Part shown: positions 1 through 7,327 of the stretch, piece by piece | Position numbering within the stretch: the stretch's first letter is position 1 | How the letters are laid out: each line of letters begins with the position of its first letter | NCBI RefSeq assembly: GCF_016862795.1 | Contig: NZ_BONQ01000110.1 | Coordinates: forward strand, 1-64,000 | Direction of reading: 5' to 3' | Origin: Dactylosporangium siamense | GTDB lineage: Bacteria > Actinomycetota > Actinomycetes > Mycobacteriales > Micromonosporaceae | Length of the DNA: 64,000 bases | Translations under genes and position numbers: made by a program | The notes under the pieces: model-generated | Database searches by the model: none | What the model was told of the DNA's origin: nothing | What the model saw: the letters and a program-made list of their open reading frames with translations, nothing else

Positions 1-95
1 GCTCGCGCCACGGACCGCGGGCGGGCGCCACGGACCGCGGGCGGGCGCCACGGACCGCGGGCGGGCGCCACGGACCGCGGGCGGGCGCCACGGAA
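1..95. repeat. 20-bp minisatellite, about 4.7 copies
   Basis: The unit GCGGGCGCCACGGACCGCGG repeats exactly at 21-40, 41-60 and 61-80. A two-mismatch copy lies at 1-20 and a partial copy at 81-95. The array may continue left of the window. It sits 3' of the DUF4235 gene, which is read leftwards. The copies are adjacent with no unique spacers, so this is a tandem repeat and not a CRISPR array. Confidence 0.9.
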
Positions 96-122
96 CGGTG
101 ACGCCCGGGGGTGAGGACGTGC

Positions 123-395
123 TCAGGTCGGCCAGCGGCCGGTGGCCTTGCGGACCCCGACGGCGCCGCCGCGGTCCACGGCCGCCTTCACGACGGCGAA
201 GATCGCGCCCTGCAACGCCGCCGCGATCAGGATCTCGGTCCAGCCGCGGTCCTCGTCGGTGGCGTTCGGTGCGTCCCGGTCGTCGCCGATGACCTTCCAC
301 ACCTGCTTGAAGATCAGCCCGGCCGCAAGACCGGCGCCGGCGCCGAGCAGCAGCCCGACCGGCTTGTACGCGAGCTTCCCGACGATGCGGCTCAT
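123..395 (-). CDS. DUF4235 family small membrane protein
   Basis: A 90-aa protein with a Gly/Ala-rich membrane segment at about residues 10-30 (GLLLGAGAGLAAGLIFKQVW) and a second hydrophobic stretch near 53-72. The layout matches the actinobacterial DUF4235 family, whose function is unknown. The ATG at 395 overlaps the stop of the upstream DUF3618 gene in an ATGA junction, so translation is probably coupled. It is the last gene of a three-gene operon. The longer reading frame upstream of this start runs antisense-style through the neighbour and is ignored. Confidence 0.8.
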   Translation of the reverse strand: MSRIVGKLAYKPVGLLLGAGAGLAAGLIFKQVWKVIGDDRDAPNATDEDRGWTEILIAAALQGAIFAVVKAAVDRGGAVGVRKATGRWPT

Positions 396-865
396 GCCCG
401 CCTCCTGCGCACCACGACGACGACCACCCCGATGAACACGGCCGCCAGGGCGATCGCGGCCAGCGGCACCGGCCGCCGTCGCGCCGTCCCCGCCGCCGCC
501 GAGGAAGCCCTGGAAACCGTCCCGGCCGCCGCCGAGGAAGCCCTGGAAACCGTCCCGGCCGCCGCCGAGGAAGCCCTGGAAACCGTGCCGGCCGCCGCCG
601 AGGAGGCCTTCGTGACCTTGCCGGCGGCGGTGCCGGCTGCCTCGCCGACCTTCACCGCAGCGGTGCCGGCGAGCTGGACCGCCTGGTCCCGGGCCGCACC
701 GACCTGCGCCTTCACCTGGTCGGCGGCCTGCCCGGCGGCCTCCTTCGCCCTCGCCTTCACGTCCGCCTTCGCGGCCAGGGCCTCGACGGTCTCGCCGAGC
801 TCGGCGCGGGTCCGGGCGATCTCGGCCCGCAACAGCTCCGGGTCCGTCGGGGTGTCTGCCGGCAT
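392..865 (-). CDS. DUF3618 family protein with 11-residue repeats
   Basis: A 157-aa protein. The N-terminus (residues about 5-50: PTDPELLRAEIARTRAELGETVEAL) is the typical DUF3618 amphipathic helix. Residues about 86-128 are four tandem copies of ASSAAAGTVSR, followed by one C-terminal membrane helix (about 132-151) and a polyarginine cytoplasmic tail. Proteins of this type co-occur with Act_Holin-X and DUF4235 proteins in actinobacteria; a membrane or stress role is inferred only. Start and stop both overlap their neighbours (TGATG upstream, ATGA downstream), indicating an operon. Confidence 0.8.
   Translation of the reverse strand: MPADTPTDPELLRAEIARTRAELGETVEALAAKADVKARAKEAAGQAADQVKAQVGAARDQAVQLAGTAAVKVGEAAGTAAGKVTKASSAAAGTVSRASSAAAGTVSRASSAAAGTVSRASSAAAGTARRRPVPLAAIALAAVFIGVVVVVVRRRRA
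497..607. repeat. 33-bp in-frame tandem repeat inside the DUF3618 gene
   Basis: About three near-identical 33-bp units (GAGGAAGCCCTGGAAACCGT plus GC-rich filler), with degenerate flanking copies. They encode the 11-residue ASSAAAGTVSR repeats. The length is a multiple of three, so copy-number change would keep the reading frame. Confidence 0.85.
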
Positions 866-1275
866 CACGACCGTCCTTCCCGGACGGCGGCCTTGACCGC
901 GTCCACGTCCTGGTTGACGCTGGCGAGCGTGGCGCTCGGCGCCAGCGGGGTGGCGGCGGCGAACTGCCGCCGGCCGAGCAGCGCCGCGACACCGGCCGCG
1001 GCGAACACGACCACCGTGACGGCCAGCAGCGCCAGCCACAGCGGCCAGACCAGGTCCAGCGCCACGACCGCGAGGGCGAGCGTCAGGCCGAGCCCATACA
1101 GGCCGAGGGCCGCCGCGCCGCCGAACAGGCCGCCGCCGAGGCCGGCGTGCTTACCCTTCTCGACCAGCTCCACCTTCGCGAGCGCGAGCTCGTCCCGCAC
1201 CAGCGTCGAGAGCTGCTCGGCGACCCGGCTCACCAGCTCACCGGTGGACACGTCGGGTGCTTGTTCGGATGGCAC
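865..1275 (-). CDS. Act_Holin-X / phage holin family protein
   Basis: A 136-aa protein. A charged N-terminal helix (ELVSRVAEQLSTLVRDELALAKVELVEK) is followed by two hydrophobic helices (about residues 50-75 and 80-103), the pattern of the Act_Holin-X/DUF1469 family. The name is historical; nothing nearby is phage-like. The GTG at 1275 is preferred because AAGGAGG at 1284-1290 lies 8 nt upstream; the GTG at 1284 abuts that site. First gene of the operon with the DUF3618 and DUF4235 genes. Confidence 0.8.
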   Translation of the reverse strand: MPSEQAPDVSTGELVSRVAEQLSTLVRDELALAKVELVEKGKHAGLGGGLFGGAAALGLYGLGLTLALAVVALDLVWPLWLALLAVTVVVFAAAGVAALLGRRQFAAATPLAPSATLASVNQDVDAVKAAVREGRS

Positions 1276-1342
1276 GGCAGTCACCTCCTTCGACTTTTGC
1301 CGCCAAGGTGCCCGCGCCCGCCCACCGCCAAACGCACCGATC

Positions 1343-1882
1343 TCACCCGAGCCGGTACTCCCAACCCTCCGGCTGCCACTCGAAGTCCGCGGCGACGAGG
1401 TCGCGCACGTTGAGCCCGGTGCGCATCCGCTCCAGGGCCCGATACGTGGCGAGGTGCCCGATGAGCATCACCCGCTGCCCGTCCCACCTGCTCGGCAGGT
1501 CCGCGAGGAGCCCGGCGACGCGGTCGAGCGCCTGGCTGTGGCTCTCCCCGCCGGGGTACGGCCGGTCGACGTAGTCGAGGCGGTCGGCCTTCACGTCGGG
1601 CGCCGGCGAGCCGTTGCGCGTGCCGAAGTCGCACTCCCGCAGCCGCCAGTCGTGCAGGACCGGGATGCCGCTGTCGCCGAACGCGATCTGCGCCGTCTCC
1701 ACGGCCCGCCACAGATCCGAGGTGAACACCGCCGCGATGCCGTCGTCCCGCCGCCGCTGTCCCATGTCGGCCGCGAGCCGCCGTCCCTGTGCACTGAGCC
1801 GGCCGGGCAACCACCCGGTCGCGAAGCCCTGCTCGTTGTCCTCGGTCAGCGCGTGCGTCTCGTACACGATCTCGATCGACAT
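1343..1882 (-). CDS. Histidine phosphatase superfamily protein
   Basis: A 179-aa protein of the phosphoglycerate mutase-like superfamily. The usual RHG motif is replaced by T9-H10-A11 (YETHALTEDNEQG), which keeps the phospho-accepting His. A conserved Arg (TSDLWRAVETA), Glu (RECDFGTRNG) and second His (LIGHLATYRAL) follow in family order. The signature ETH-LTEDN...GWLPGRLS marks an actinobacterial subgroup. The substrate cannot be told. The ATG at 1882 has an AGG-type ribosome site about 8 nt upstream; a TTG at 1885 is an alternative. Confidence 0.85.
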   Translation of the reverse strand: MSIEIVYETHALTEDNEQGFATGWLPGRLSAQGRRLAADMGQRRRDDGIAAVFTSDLWRAVETAQIAFGDSGIPVLHDWRLRECDFGTRNGSPAPDVKADRLDYVDRPYPGGESHSQALDRVAGLLADLPSRWDGQRVMLIGHLATYRALERMRTGLNVRDLVAADFEWQPEGWEYRLG

Positions 1883-1910
1883 CAAGCGATCCTACCGAGC
1901 GGGCAGCGGG

Positions 1911-2972
1911 TCAGTCGGTGTCGCTGGCGGCCAGGACGGCGAGGCGGCGCCCGTCCGGCGACACGACCGCGAGGCCGACGTCCCAGGCGACCTCGTCGAA
2001 CCACGCGGTGGCGCCGGCGAAGGAGTGCCACGACGCGGCCCGGGCCACGGACTCGACGTCGGCCGGTGACGCGTCCGGCGGGGCGCCCGCGAGCGCGGCG
2101 ACCGACCGCCACGCGAAGAGCCTGCCGTACGCGCCGAAGTCGCCGGCGTTGTACGCGCCGCCGGTGGACGCCGCGAGGAACAGCTGCCGCCAGGCCTGGT
2201 GTGCCGTGCACGGGCCGGGTTGCTGCCGCAGGCCGGGGACACTTTCCAGGCCGAGGCCGAGCAGGGTGGCGCCGACCGCGTCCGGGTGCGGGTCGCCGTC
2301 GAGCGCGAACGTCCGCGCCTCGACGCGCCCGTTGGACCAGTCCGCCCAGTTCGCGACCGCGGCGCCGAGCGCGGCGGCCTCGGCGTCCGTGGTGGTCTCC
2401 CGGGCCGGGACCGCCGGACCGCCGCCGGGCGCGGGTGAGACGCTGATGCCGGCGGTGCCGTGGCTGCGGCCGGTGATGCTGTAGAACGGCAGCTCGGGAC
2501 GGCCCTCGAGGGGCGTCAGCGACCGCGGCAGCCAGGACAGCGGATGCTGGCCGGCCGGCCGGTGCTGCAGCTGCGCGCCGCGCACCACCAGCTCGTGCAC
2601 CAGGCAGGCGCGCAGTTCCTCGGACCCGGCGCCGTCCAGGACCTGGGCGAGGTCCGCGGGGGTGTGCGCCGAGGCGAGCAGGGCGGCCGCGAACCGGACC
2701 CGGTGCGGGTCCAGGGTCACCGAGATCAGCCGGAGTGCCTCGTCGACCGCCGGTGCCCGCAGGGCCAGCAGCCGCAGCATCCGGTCGAACGCGCTGTGAT
2801 ACTGCCACGGCGGGACGGGTTGCCGGCCGTACCGCTGCCACATCGCGATCCCGAGATCCGCGACGAAGGCGGCATCACCGGCCTCGAGTCGCCGCTCGGC
2901 GAGCGCCCACACCTCCTGCACGTCGGCCACGCTTTCGAGCCGGGCCGCGACGGCCTCGGGACTGTCGTCCAT
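1911..2972 (-). CDS. Hypothetical protein, possibly DUF6183-like
   Basis: A 353-aa, mostly alpha-helical soluble protein with no signal peptide or membrane segment. It has Arg/Ala-rich helical repeats in the first 200 residues (for example LACVHELVVRG-like helices) and a mixed C-terminal part ending in WDVGLAVVSPDGRRLAVLAASDTD. It resembles actinobacterial proteins grouped as DUF6183, but I am not certain of that assignment. Its ATG lies only 16 bp from the divergent hydrolase start, so at least one of the two promoters must lie inside the other gene. Confidence 0.6.
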   Translation of the reverse strand: MDDSPEAVAARLESVADVQEVWALAERRLEAGDAAFVADLGIAMWQRYGRQPVPPWQYHSAFDRMLRLLALRAPAVDEALRLISVTLDPHRVRFAAALLASAHTPADLAQVLDGAGSEELRACLVHELVVRGAQLQHRPAGQHPLSWLPRSLTPLEGRPELPFYSITGRSHGTAGISVSPAPGGGPAVPARETTTDAEAAALGAAVANWADWSNGRVEARTFALDGDPHPDAVGATLLGLGLESVPGLRQQPGPCTAHQAWRQLFLAASTGGAYNAGDFGAYGRLFAWRSVAALAGAPPDASPADVESVARAASWHSFAGATAWFDEVAWDVGLAVVSPDGRRLAVLAASDTD

Positions 2973-2988
2973 GCCGGAAACTGTACGG

Positions 2989-3690
2989 ATGGATGCCCTG
3001 TTCGTGCTGGTGCACAGCCCGCTCGTCGGTCCGTCGACGTGGACTCCGGTCGCCGCGGCGCTGCGGGCCCTGCACCGGACGGCGGTGGTGCCGTCGCTGC
3101 TCGGGGTGACGGACGGGCCACCGCCGTTCTGGCCGTCCATCGCGGACCGGGTCGCCGGCGCAGTCACCGACCTGTCGGAAGGTCGGCCGCTGGTCGTGGT
3201 GGCGCACAGCAACGCCGGCTACTTCGTGCCGGTGATTGCCGAGGCGGTGCGGCGGACCAGCAGCGTGGTCGCCGGCTGCGTGATCGTCGACGGAGCCATG
3301 CCGGCCCGCACCGGCCCGACCCCGGTTGTCGCGCCGGGCCTGCTCGACCGGTTGCTGCCCAGGGTCGTCGACGGCCGGCTGCCGCCGTGGAGCGCCTGGT
3401 GGGACGAGGACCCCGGGCCGTTGTTCCCGGACGAGGAGACCCGGCGGGCCGTGGAGGCCGAGCAGCCGCAGCTGCCGCTGACCTACTACGACCAGCAGGT
3501 TCCCGTCCCGGCCGGCTGGGACCGCGCGCCGTGCGGATACCTGCGGTTCAGCGAGCACTACGAGCCGGCGGCGCGGGAGGCCCTGGACCGCGGCTGGGCC
3601 GTCGCGCACGTGCCCGGCCTGCACCTGCACCAGCTCGTGGATCCGGAGCCGGTCGCCGCCCAGCTGGTCGCGATGACCGGCGGCTGGTGA
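2989..3690 (+). CDS. Alpha/beta hydrolase
   Basis: A 233-aa alpha/beta-hydrolase fold protein. The N-terminal strand (MDALFVLVHSPLVGPSTW) carries the oxyanion region, and the nucleophile elbow is VVVAHSNAGYF, where Ala replaces the first Gly of GxSxG. The C-terminal His is in VPGLHLHQLVDPE. There is no signal peptide. The in-frame ATG at 2971 would overlap the divergent start codon, so the ATG at 2989 is preferred. Neither start has a clear ribosome site, suggesting a leaderless mRNA. Substrate unknown. Confidence 0.7.
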   Translation: MDALFVLVHSPLVGPSTWTPVAAALRALHRTAVVPSLLGVTDGPPPFWPSIADRVAGAVTDLSEGRPLVVVAHSNAGYFVPVIAEAVRRTSSVVAGCVIVDGAMPARTGPTPVVAPGLLDRLLPRVVDGRLPPWSAWWDEDPGPLFPDEETRRAVEAEQPQLPLTYYDQQVPVPAGWDRAPCGYLRFSEHYEPAAREALDRGWAVAHVPGLHLHQLVDPEPVAAQLVAMTGGW

Positions 3691-3693
3691 CGG

Positions 3694-4095
3694 TCAGCGG
3701 GCGCGGATGCGGTTGTTGCGGGCCTCGTGGGTCAGCTCCGCCAGGCCGAGCTCCTCCAGCAGCGGCGGCAGGTACATGCCGAACCGTCCGCGGTAGCCCT
3801 TGCGCAGCCCGTACCAGCCGCCCACTGGGTTGTCGGCGGCGCGGCCCCACGCCTCGACGGTGCCGTCGGCGGCGGGCTTGTTCTCGTCCGCGGCGCCGAG
3901 CGGGACCCAGTCGCCCTGCGCCGTCAGCCACCCGTGCAGGTCCTCGATCGCCCGCAGCCGGTAGGTGAGCCGGGTGCTGCCGACCTGGCAGACCAGCGCC
4001 GGCGGGTCGGCGTCCTCGTCGCGGTGCATCGTGTACTGCGACGAGCCCGGCGGGGTGCGCAACACCCACGGGTCGTCCTTCGAACCGGCGGCCAT
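3694..4095 (-). CDS. Conserved actinobacterial hypothetical protein
   Basis: A 133-aa soluble protein. It begins MAAGSKDDPWVLRTPPGSSQ and contains the strongly conserved-looking stretches CQVGSTRLTYRLRAI, GDWVPLGAADENKPA and NPVGGWYGLRKGYRGRFGMYLPPLLEELGLAE. Proteins with these blocks are common in Streptomyces and relatives (possibly DUF6855). No catalytic motif is evident. The longer upstream frame reads through an intergenic region and the antisense of the next gene, so the ATG at 4095 is used. It is convergent with the hydrolase, 3 bp apart. Confidence 0.65.
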   Translation of the reverse strand: MAAGSKDDPWVLRTPPGSSQYTMHRDEDADPPALVCQVGSTRLTYRLRAIEDLHGWLTAQGDWVPLGAADENKPAADGTVEAWGRAADNPVGGWYGLRKGYRGRFGMYLPPLLEELGLAELTHEARNNRIRAR

Positions 4096-4233
4096 GCGAT
4101 GGACTGTAGGCCGCGGCGGCCCGGGGCGGGCGCCGACCGGGCGAGATGCACCCGTCGGCGCGCGGGTTCGCCCTCGCCCGGGCCTCACCCGGCGCGGGCA
4201 ACGGAGGTGGGCACATTGATCTATCGTCGTGCG

Positions 4234-4812
4234 ATGGTTGACGAATCGGACGAGGTCGGCGTCCGGCAGGCGGTCGGCAGGCTCATCGAGCTCGGGCTGG
4301 TGACCGCGGACGCGGTTGCGGAACGCGTGAGCCCGGTGGTTCTCGCCAGGACGCTGGACTACTTCGGCCGGCCCACCCGGAACGGGGCGTTGGGGCTGCT
4401 CCGAGATCTGGGCATGACATACGGCATGGACCACAAGACGCTGCAGTACGCCTGCGAGGACGGCGTGGAGGCGTACGAGGAAGAGTTCCGCTCCATCGCC
4501 GCCGCCACCGGTGGCGTGCTCACCATCACCGACGTGACACTCGTCGACGACGAGGATGACCACCTGCTGCAGTTTCTGTGCAACGGGGTACCCCAGACCT
4601 GGGAGATCCCACACGTGGAGGACGACGACGAAGGCCTTGAGGCGCGACTGATCTTCGCCACCCAACTTCGAGAGCTGACAGCCGACGGCTCGCCAGCAAC
4701 GTGGTGCCATGTGGAGTCACCGCCGGACGGGTACGGGTTCTTCGCCGTCTTCGCCGAACACGAGCTGCTGAACCAGTTCGGCGCGCCGTACGGTCTGACC
4801 TTCGAGGATTAG
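4234..4812 (+). CDS. Hypothetical acidic protein
   Basis: A 192-aa, strongly acidic protein (DDEDDHLLQFL, VEDDDEGLEARL). The N-terminus is helical (VGRLIELGLVTADAVAERVSPVVLARTLDYFGRP), and an alpha/beta C-terminal domain contains GYGFFAVFAEHELLNQFGAPYGLTFED. No family is recognised. The acidic, compact two-part build resembles immunity proteins of polymorphic toxin systems, but no toxin gene is adjacent, so this is only a possibility. Base composition is slightly less GC-rich than its neighbours. ATG at 4234; the upstream frame extension lacks coding character. Confidence 0.55.
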   Translation: MVDESDEVGVRQAVGRLIELGLVTADAVAERVSPVVLARTLDYFGRPTRNGALGLLRDLGMTYGMDHKTLQYACEDGVEAYEEEFRSIAAATGGVLTITDVTLVDDEDDHLLQFLCNGVPQTWEIPHVEDDDEGLEARLIFATQLRELTADGSPATWCHVESPPDGYGFFAVFAEHELLNQFGAPYGLTFED

Positions 4813-4865
4813 CCCCCGAACCGCCGCGATCGACCGCCGCGTAGCGCTGGTGAGACCATGGATCG

Positions 4866-5534
4866 GTGATCTTCGAGGCTGGTCAACGCATCGTCTTCAT
4901 CGGCGACAGCATCACCGACTGCGGGCGGCGGGACGTGCGCGCGCCGTACGGCGACGGGTACGTGAACCTGGTCCGCGCGCTCGTCACGGCCCGCTTCCCG
5001 GCCACCCCGCTGACCTGGGTCAACCGCGGCGTCGGCGGCGACACCGTGCGCGACCTGGCGGCCCGGTGGGAGCGCGACGCCGTCGGTGAACGCCCCGACT
5101 GGCTGTTCGTGATGATCGGCATCAACGACGTGTGGCGGGCGTTCGCCGGCCGGCCCGACGACGCCGTGCCGCTGGACGAGTACGAGGCCACGCTGCGCAC
5201 CCTGCTGCGCCGGGCGGTCGAGGCGACCGGGTGCCGGCTGGTGCTCGCCGACCCGTACCTCATCGAACCCGACCGGGCCGACCCGCAGCGCGCCGAGAGC
5301 GACCGGTACGCCGCCGTGGTGGCCCTGCTGGCAGCGGAACTCGGCGCACCGCACGTGGCGACGCAGCGGGCGTTCGACGAGGTCCTCGCGGTGTCGCCGC
5401 CGACCCTGTGGGCCGACGACCGGGTCCACCCCGACCTGCCCGGGCACGCGGTCATCGCCGACGCCTTCCTGCGCGTCATCACCTCCGGCAACGGTGGTGG
5501 TTCGCCTCTTGCGGGCGATGCGGAGACCGGCTGA
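4866..5534 (+). CDS. SGNH/GDSL-type lipase/esterase
   Basis: A 222-aa SGNH hydrolase. Block I is VFIGDSITDCG (Ser nucleophile), block II WVNRGVGGDTVRDLA (Gly), block III VMIGINDVWR (Asn), and block V DDRVHPDLPGHAVIA (Asp-x-x-His). All four catalytic or oxyanion residues are present, so it should be active on an acyl or acetyl ester. There is no signal peptide, so it probably acts on an intracellular or sugar-ester substrate. GTG start at 4866. It precedes an SDR gene by 55 bp on the same strand. Confidence 0.85.
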   Translation: MIFEAGQRIVFIGDSITDCGRRDVRAPYGDGYVNLVRALVTARFPATPLTWVNRGVGGDTVRDLAARWERDAVGERPDWLFVMIGINDVWRAFAGRPDDAVPLDEYEATLRTLLRRAVEATGCRLVLADPYLIEPDRADPQRAESDRYAAVVALLAAELGAPHVATQRAFDEVLAVSPPTLWADDRVHPDLPGHAVIADAFLRVITSGNGGGSPLAGDAETG

Positions 5535-5589
5535 CCCCTCGACGATCGGAGGCGGACGACTGCAGCCGAGCGGGAGGGGACGCCGCAGC

Positions 5590-6327
5590 ATGCATGGCGA
5601 CAGGACGCTGGAGGGTCAGGCGGTCGTCGTCATCGGCGGCAGCGCCGGCATCGGCCTCGAGACGGCCCGCCACGCCCGCGCCGCGGGCGCCGACCTGATC
5701 CTCGCCGCCCGTGACCCGGACCGCCTGGCCCGGGCCGCGACCGAGGTCGGCGCCCGGCACGCCGGGGCGTTCGACGCCACCGACGCGGTCGCGCTCGAAG
5801 GCTTCTTCCAGAGCCTGCCGCGCACCGTCGACCACGTCCTGGTCACCGCCGGCCGTCCCTACTACGGCGGGCTCGCCGACGTCGACCTGGAGGCGGCGCG
5901 CCGGTCCGCGGACGAGCACCTGTGGCTGCCCGTCGCCGTGGCCCGGCACGCGATCGGCCGGGTCCGGCCCGGCGGCACGCTGCTGTTCATGGGCGGCACC
6001 GGCGCCCGCCGCCCGGCACCCGGGCTGCTGTTCGCGGCGATGGGCACGGCGGCGCTGGCCGCCGTGACCGCCAACCTCGCCCTCGAGATCGCCCCGATCC
6101 GGGTCAACCTCATCGCCGCCGGCTTCGTCGACACGCCACTGTCCGCGGAGCTGCTCGGCGACGACCTCAACGGCCGCCGCGAGGAACTGCGCAACACGCT
6201 GCCCATCCGGCGGGTCGTCGAGGCGGCCGACGTCGCCGCCCTCGCCGTGCACATCATGGTGAACGACGCGCTCACCGGCGGGACATACGACATCGACGGC
6301 GGCCAGCAGCTGCTGCCCGCCCGTTGA
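5590..6327 (+). CDS. SDR-fold protein lacking the catalytic Tyr-x-x-x-Lys
   Basis: A 245-aa Rossmann-fold short-chain dehydrogenase/reductase. The nucleotide-binding motif is intact (VVVIGGSAGIGLETA, about residues 12-26), and the C-terminal GGTYDIDGGQQL block is typical of SDRs. The catalytic YxxxK is absent: aligning AAMGTAALAALT-type sequence with YSASKAAL puts Ala149 for Tyr and Thr153 for Lys. Members of this actinobacterial subgroup are annotated as SDR oxidoreductases, but classical redox chemistry is doubtful. GGGAGGGGA about 10 nt upstream of ATG 5590 supports the start. Confidence 0.8.
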   Translation: MHGDRTLEGQAVVVIGGSAGIGLETARHARAAGADLILAARDPDRLARAATEVGARHAGAFDATDAVALEGFFQSLPRTVDHVLVTAGRPYYGGLADVDLEAARRSADEHLWLPVAVARHAIGRVRPGGTLLFMGGTGARRPAPGLLFAAMGTAALAAVTANLALEIAPIRVNLIAAGFVDTPLSAELLGDDLNGRREELRNTLPIRRVVEAADVAALAVHIMVNDALTGGTYDIDGGQQLLPAR

Positions 6328-6421
6328 CGCCGGGGAGGTCACCAGCAGCGGCCAGTCAGCGGCCATGTGCCCGGTCCGTGAAAGTCGGCTGACGTTTGCC
6401 GTCGGGCTCCACAATGCGCCC

Positions 6422-7327
6422 GTGAAACGCGTCGCGGTGGTGTACAACGCTCGCTCCGGCGCGCTCCTGGCCGGCGCGGACGGCTCGCCGGCGGAGCTGC
6501 TCACGCAGCTGTTCGGCCGGTGGGACGTGACCGCCGACGTCCGCGCGTTCAACCCGGAGACCGTGGGCGCCGAGATGGGTCAGCTGCTCGCGGCCCGGCC
6601 GGACGCGGTGATCGTCGCCGGCGGTGACGGCACCGTACGCACCGTCGCGGCCCGCATGCTCGGCGGTGACGTGCCGCTCGGCGTCCTACCGGCCGGCACG
6701 ATGAACGTGCTCGCCCGCGACCTGGGTGTCCCCGACGACCTGGAACGCGCGGTGGCGGCGCTGCTCACCGCGCCGGTCGAACGCATCGACGTGGCCACCG
6801 TCAACGACCAGCCGTTCCTGTGCAGCTCGATGCTGGCGATGATGCCGCACCTGGGCCGGCTCCGCGAACACGCCCGCGGCCGGTTCCGGCTGAGCGCGGT
6901 GCGCCTGCTGGGCCGTGCGGTGCGGCTGCTGCGGCGGTACCCCCGGATGCGGCTCACGATCGTCGTCGACGAGCAGGAGTACCAGGCGCGGACCAGGGCG
7001 GTCGTGGTGTCCTGCAACCCGCTCGCGGCGGGGCCACCGCCCATGCCCGGCCGGGACCGGCTCGACGCGGGCACGCTCGCGGTGTACGTGACGAACGACC
7101 GGACCAACTGGGACCTGCTCGCGGTCGCCGGCAAGCTGTTCCGCGGCAACTGGCAGCAGGACCCGCGGATCCGCCGGTACGAGGGCAGGGCCGTGCAGGT
7201 GCGGTCGTCCGGCCCGGCGATGATGAGCGTCATGAGCGACGGCGAGATCGCCCAGCTGTCCGTGCCGCTGCGCTACGACCTGCAGCCGCGGGCACTGGCG
7301 GTCCTGGCACCGAAGCAGGCATCGTGA
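6422..7327 (+). CDS. Diacylglycerol/lipid kinase family protein
   Basis: A 301-aa DAGK-catalytic-domain protein (YegS/BmrU/LCB5 type). The N-terminal VAVVYNARSGA is followed by the nucleotide-binding VIVAGGDGTVRTVAARML and GVLPAGTMNVLARDLGVP motifs, and by a C-terminal beta-sandwich with MMSVMSDGEIAQLSVPL. It likely phosphorylates a membrane lipid or a sphingoid/diacylglycerol-like substrate with ATP. The GTG at 6422 gives the normal family length. Its stop overlaps the next gene's start (GTGA), so lipid kinase and metallophosphoesterase are co-translated. Confidence 0.85.
   Translation: MKRVAVVYNARSGALLAGADGSPAELLTQLFGRWDVTADVRAFNPETVGAEMGQLLAARPDAVIVAGGDGTVRTVAARMLGGDVPLGVLPAGTMNVLARDLGVPDDLERAVAALLTAPVERIDVATVNDQPFLCSSMLAMMPHLGRLREHARGRFRLSAVRLLGRAVRLLRRYPRMRLTIVVDEQEYQARTRAVVVSCNPLAAGPPPMPGRDRLDAGTLAVYVTNDRTNWDLLAVAGKLFRGNWQQDPRIRRYEGRAVQVRSSGPAMMSVMSDGEIAQLSVPLRYDLQPRALAVLAPKQAS

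Noticed and set aside
865-1275. Prophage remnant, because of the holin-like protein
   Set aside because: Act_Holin-X proteins are ordinary actinobacterial chromosomal genes; no phage structural, lysis or integration genes are nearby.
4234-4812. Immunity gene of a toxin system
   Set aside because: The acidic compact protein fits, but no toxin, secretion or partner gene is adjacent, so no system is claimed.
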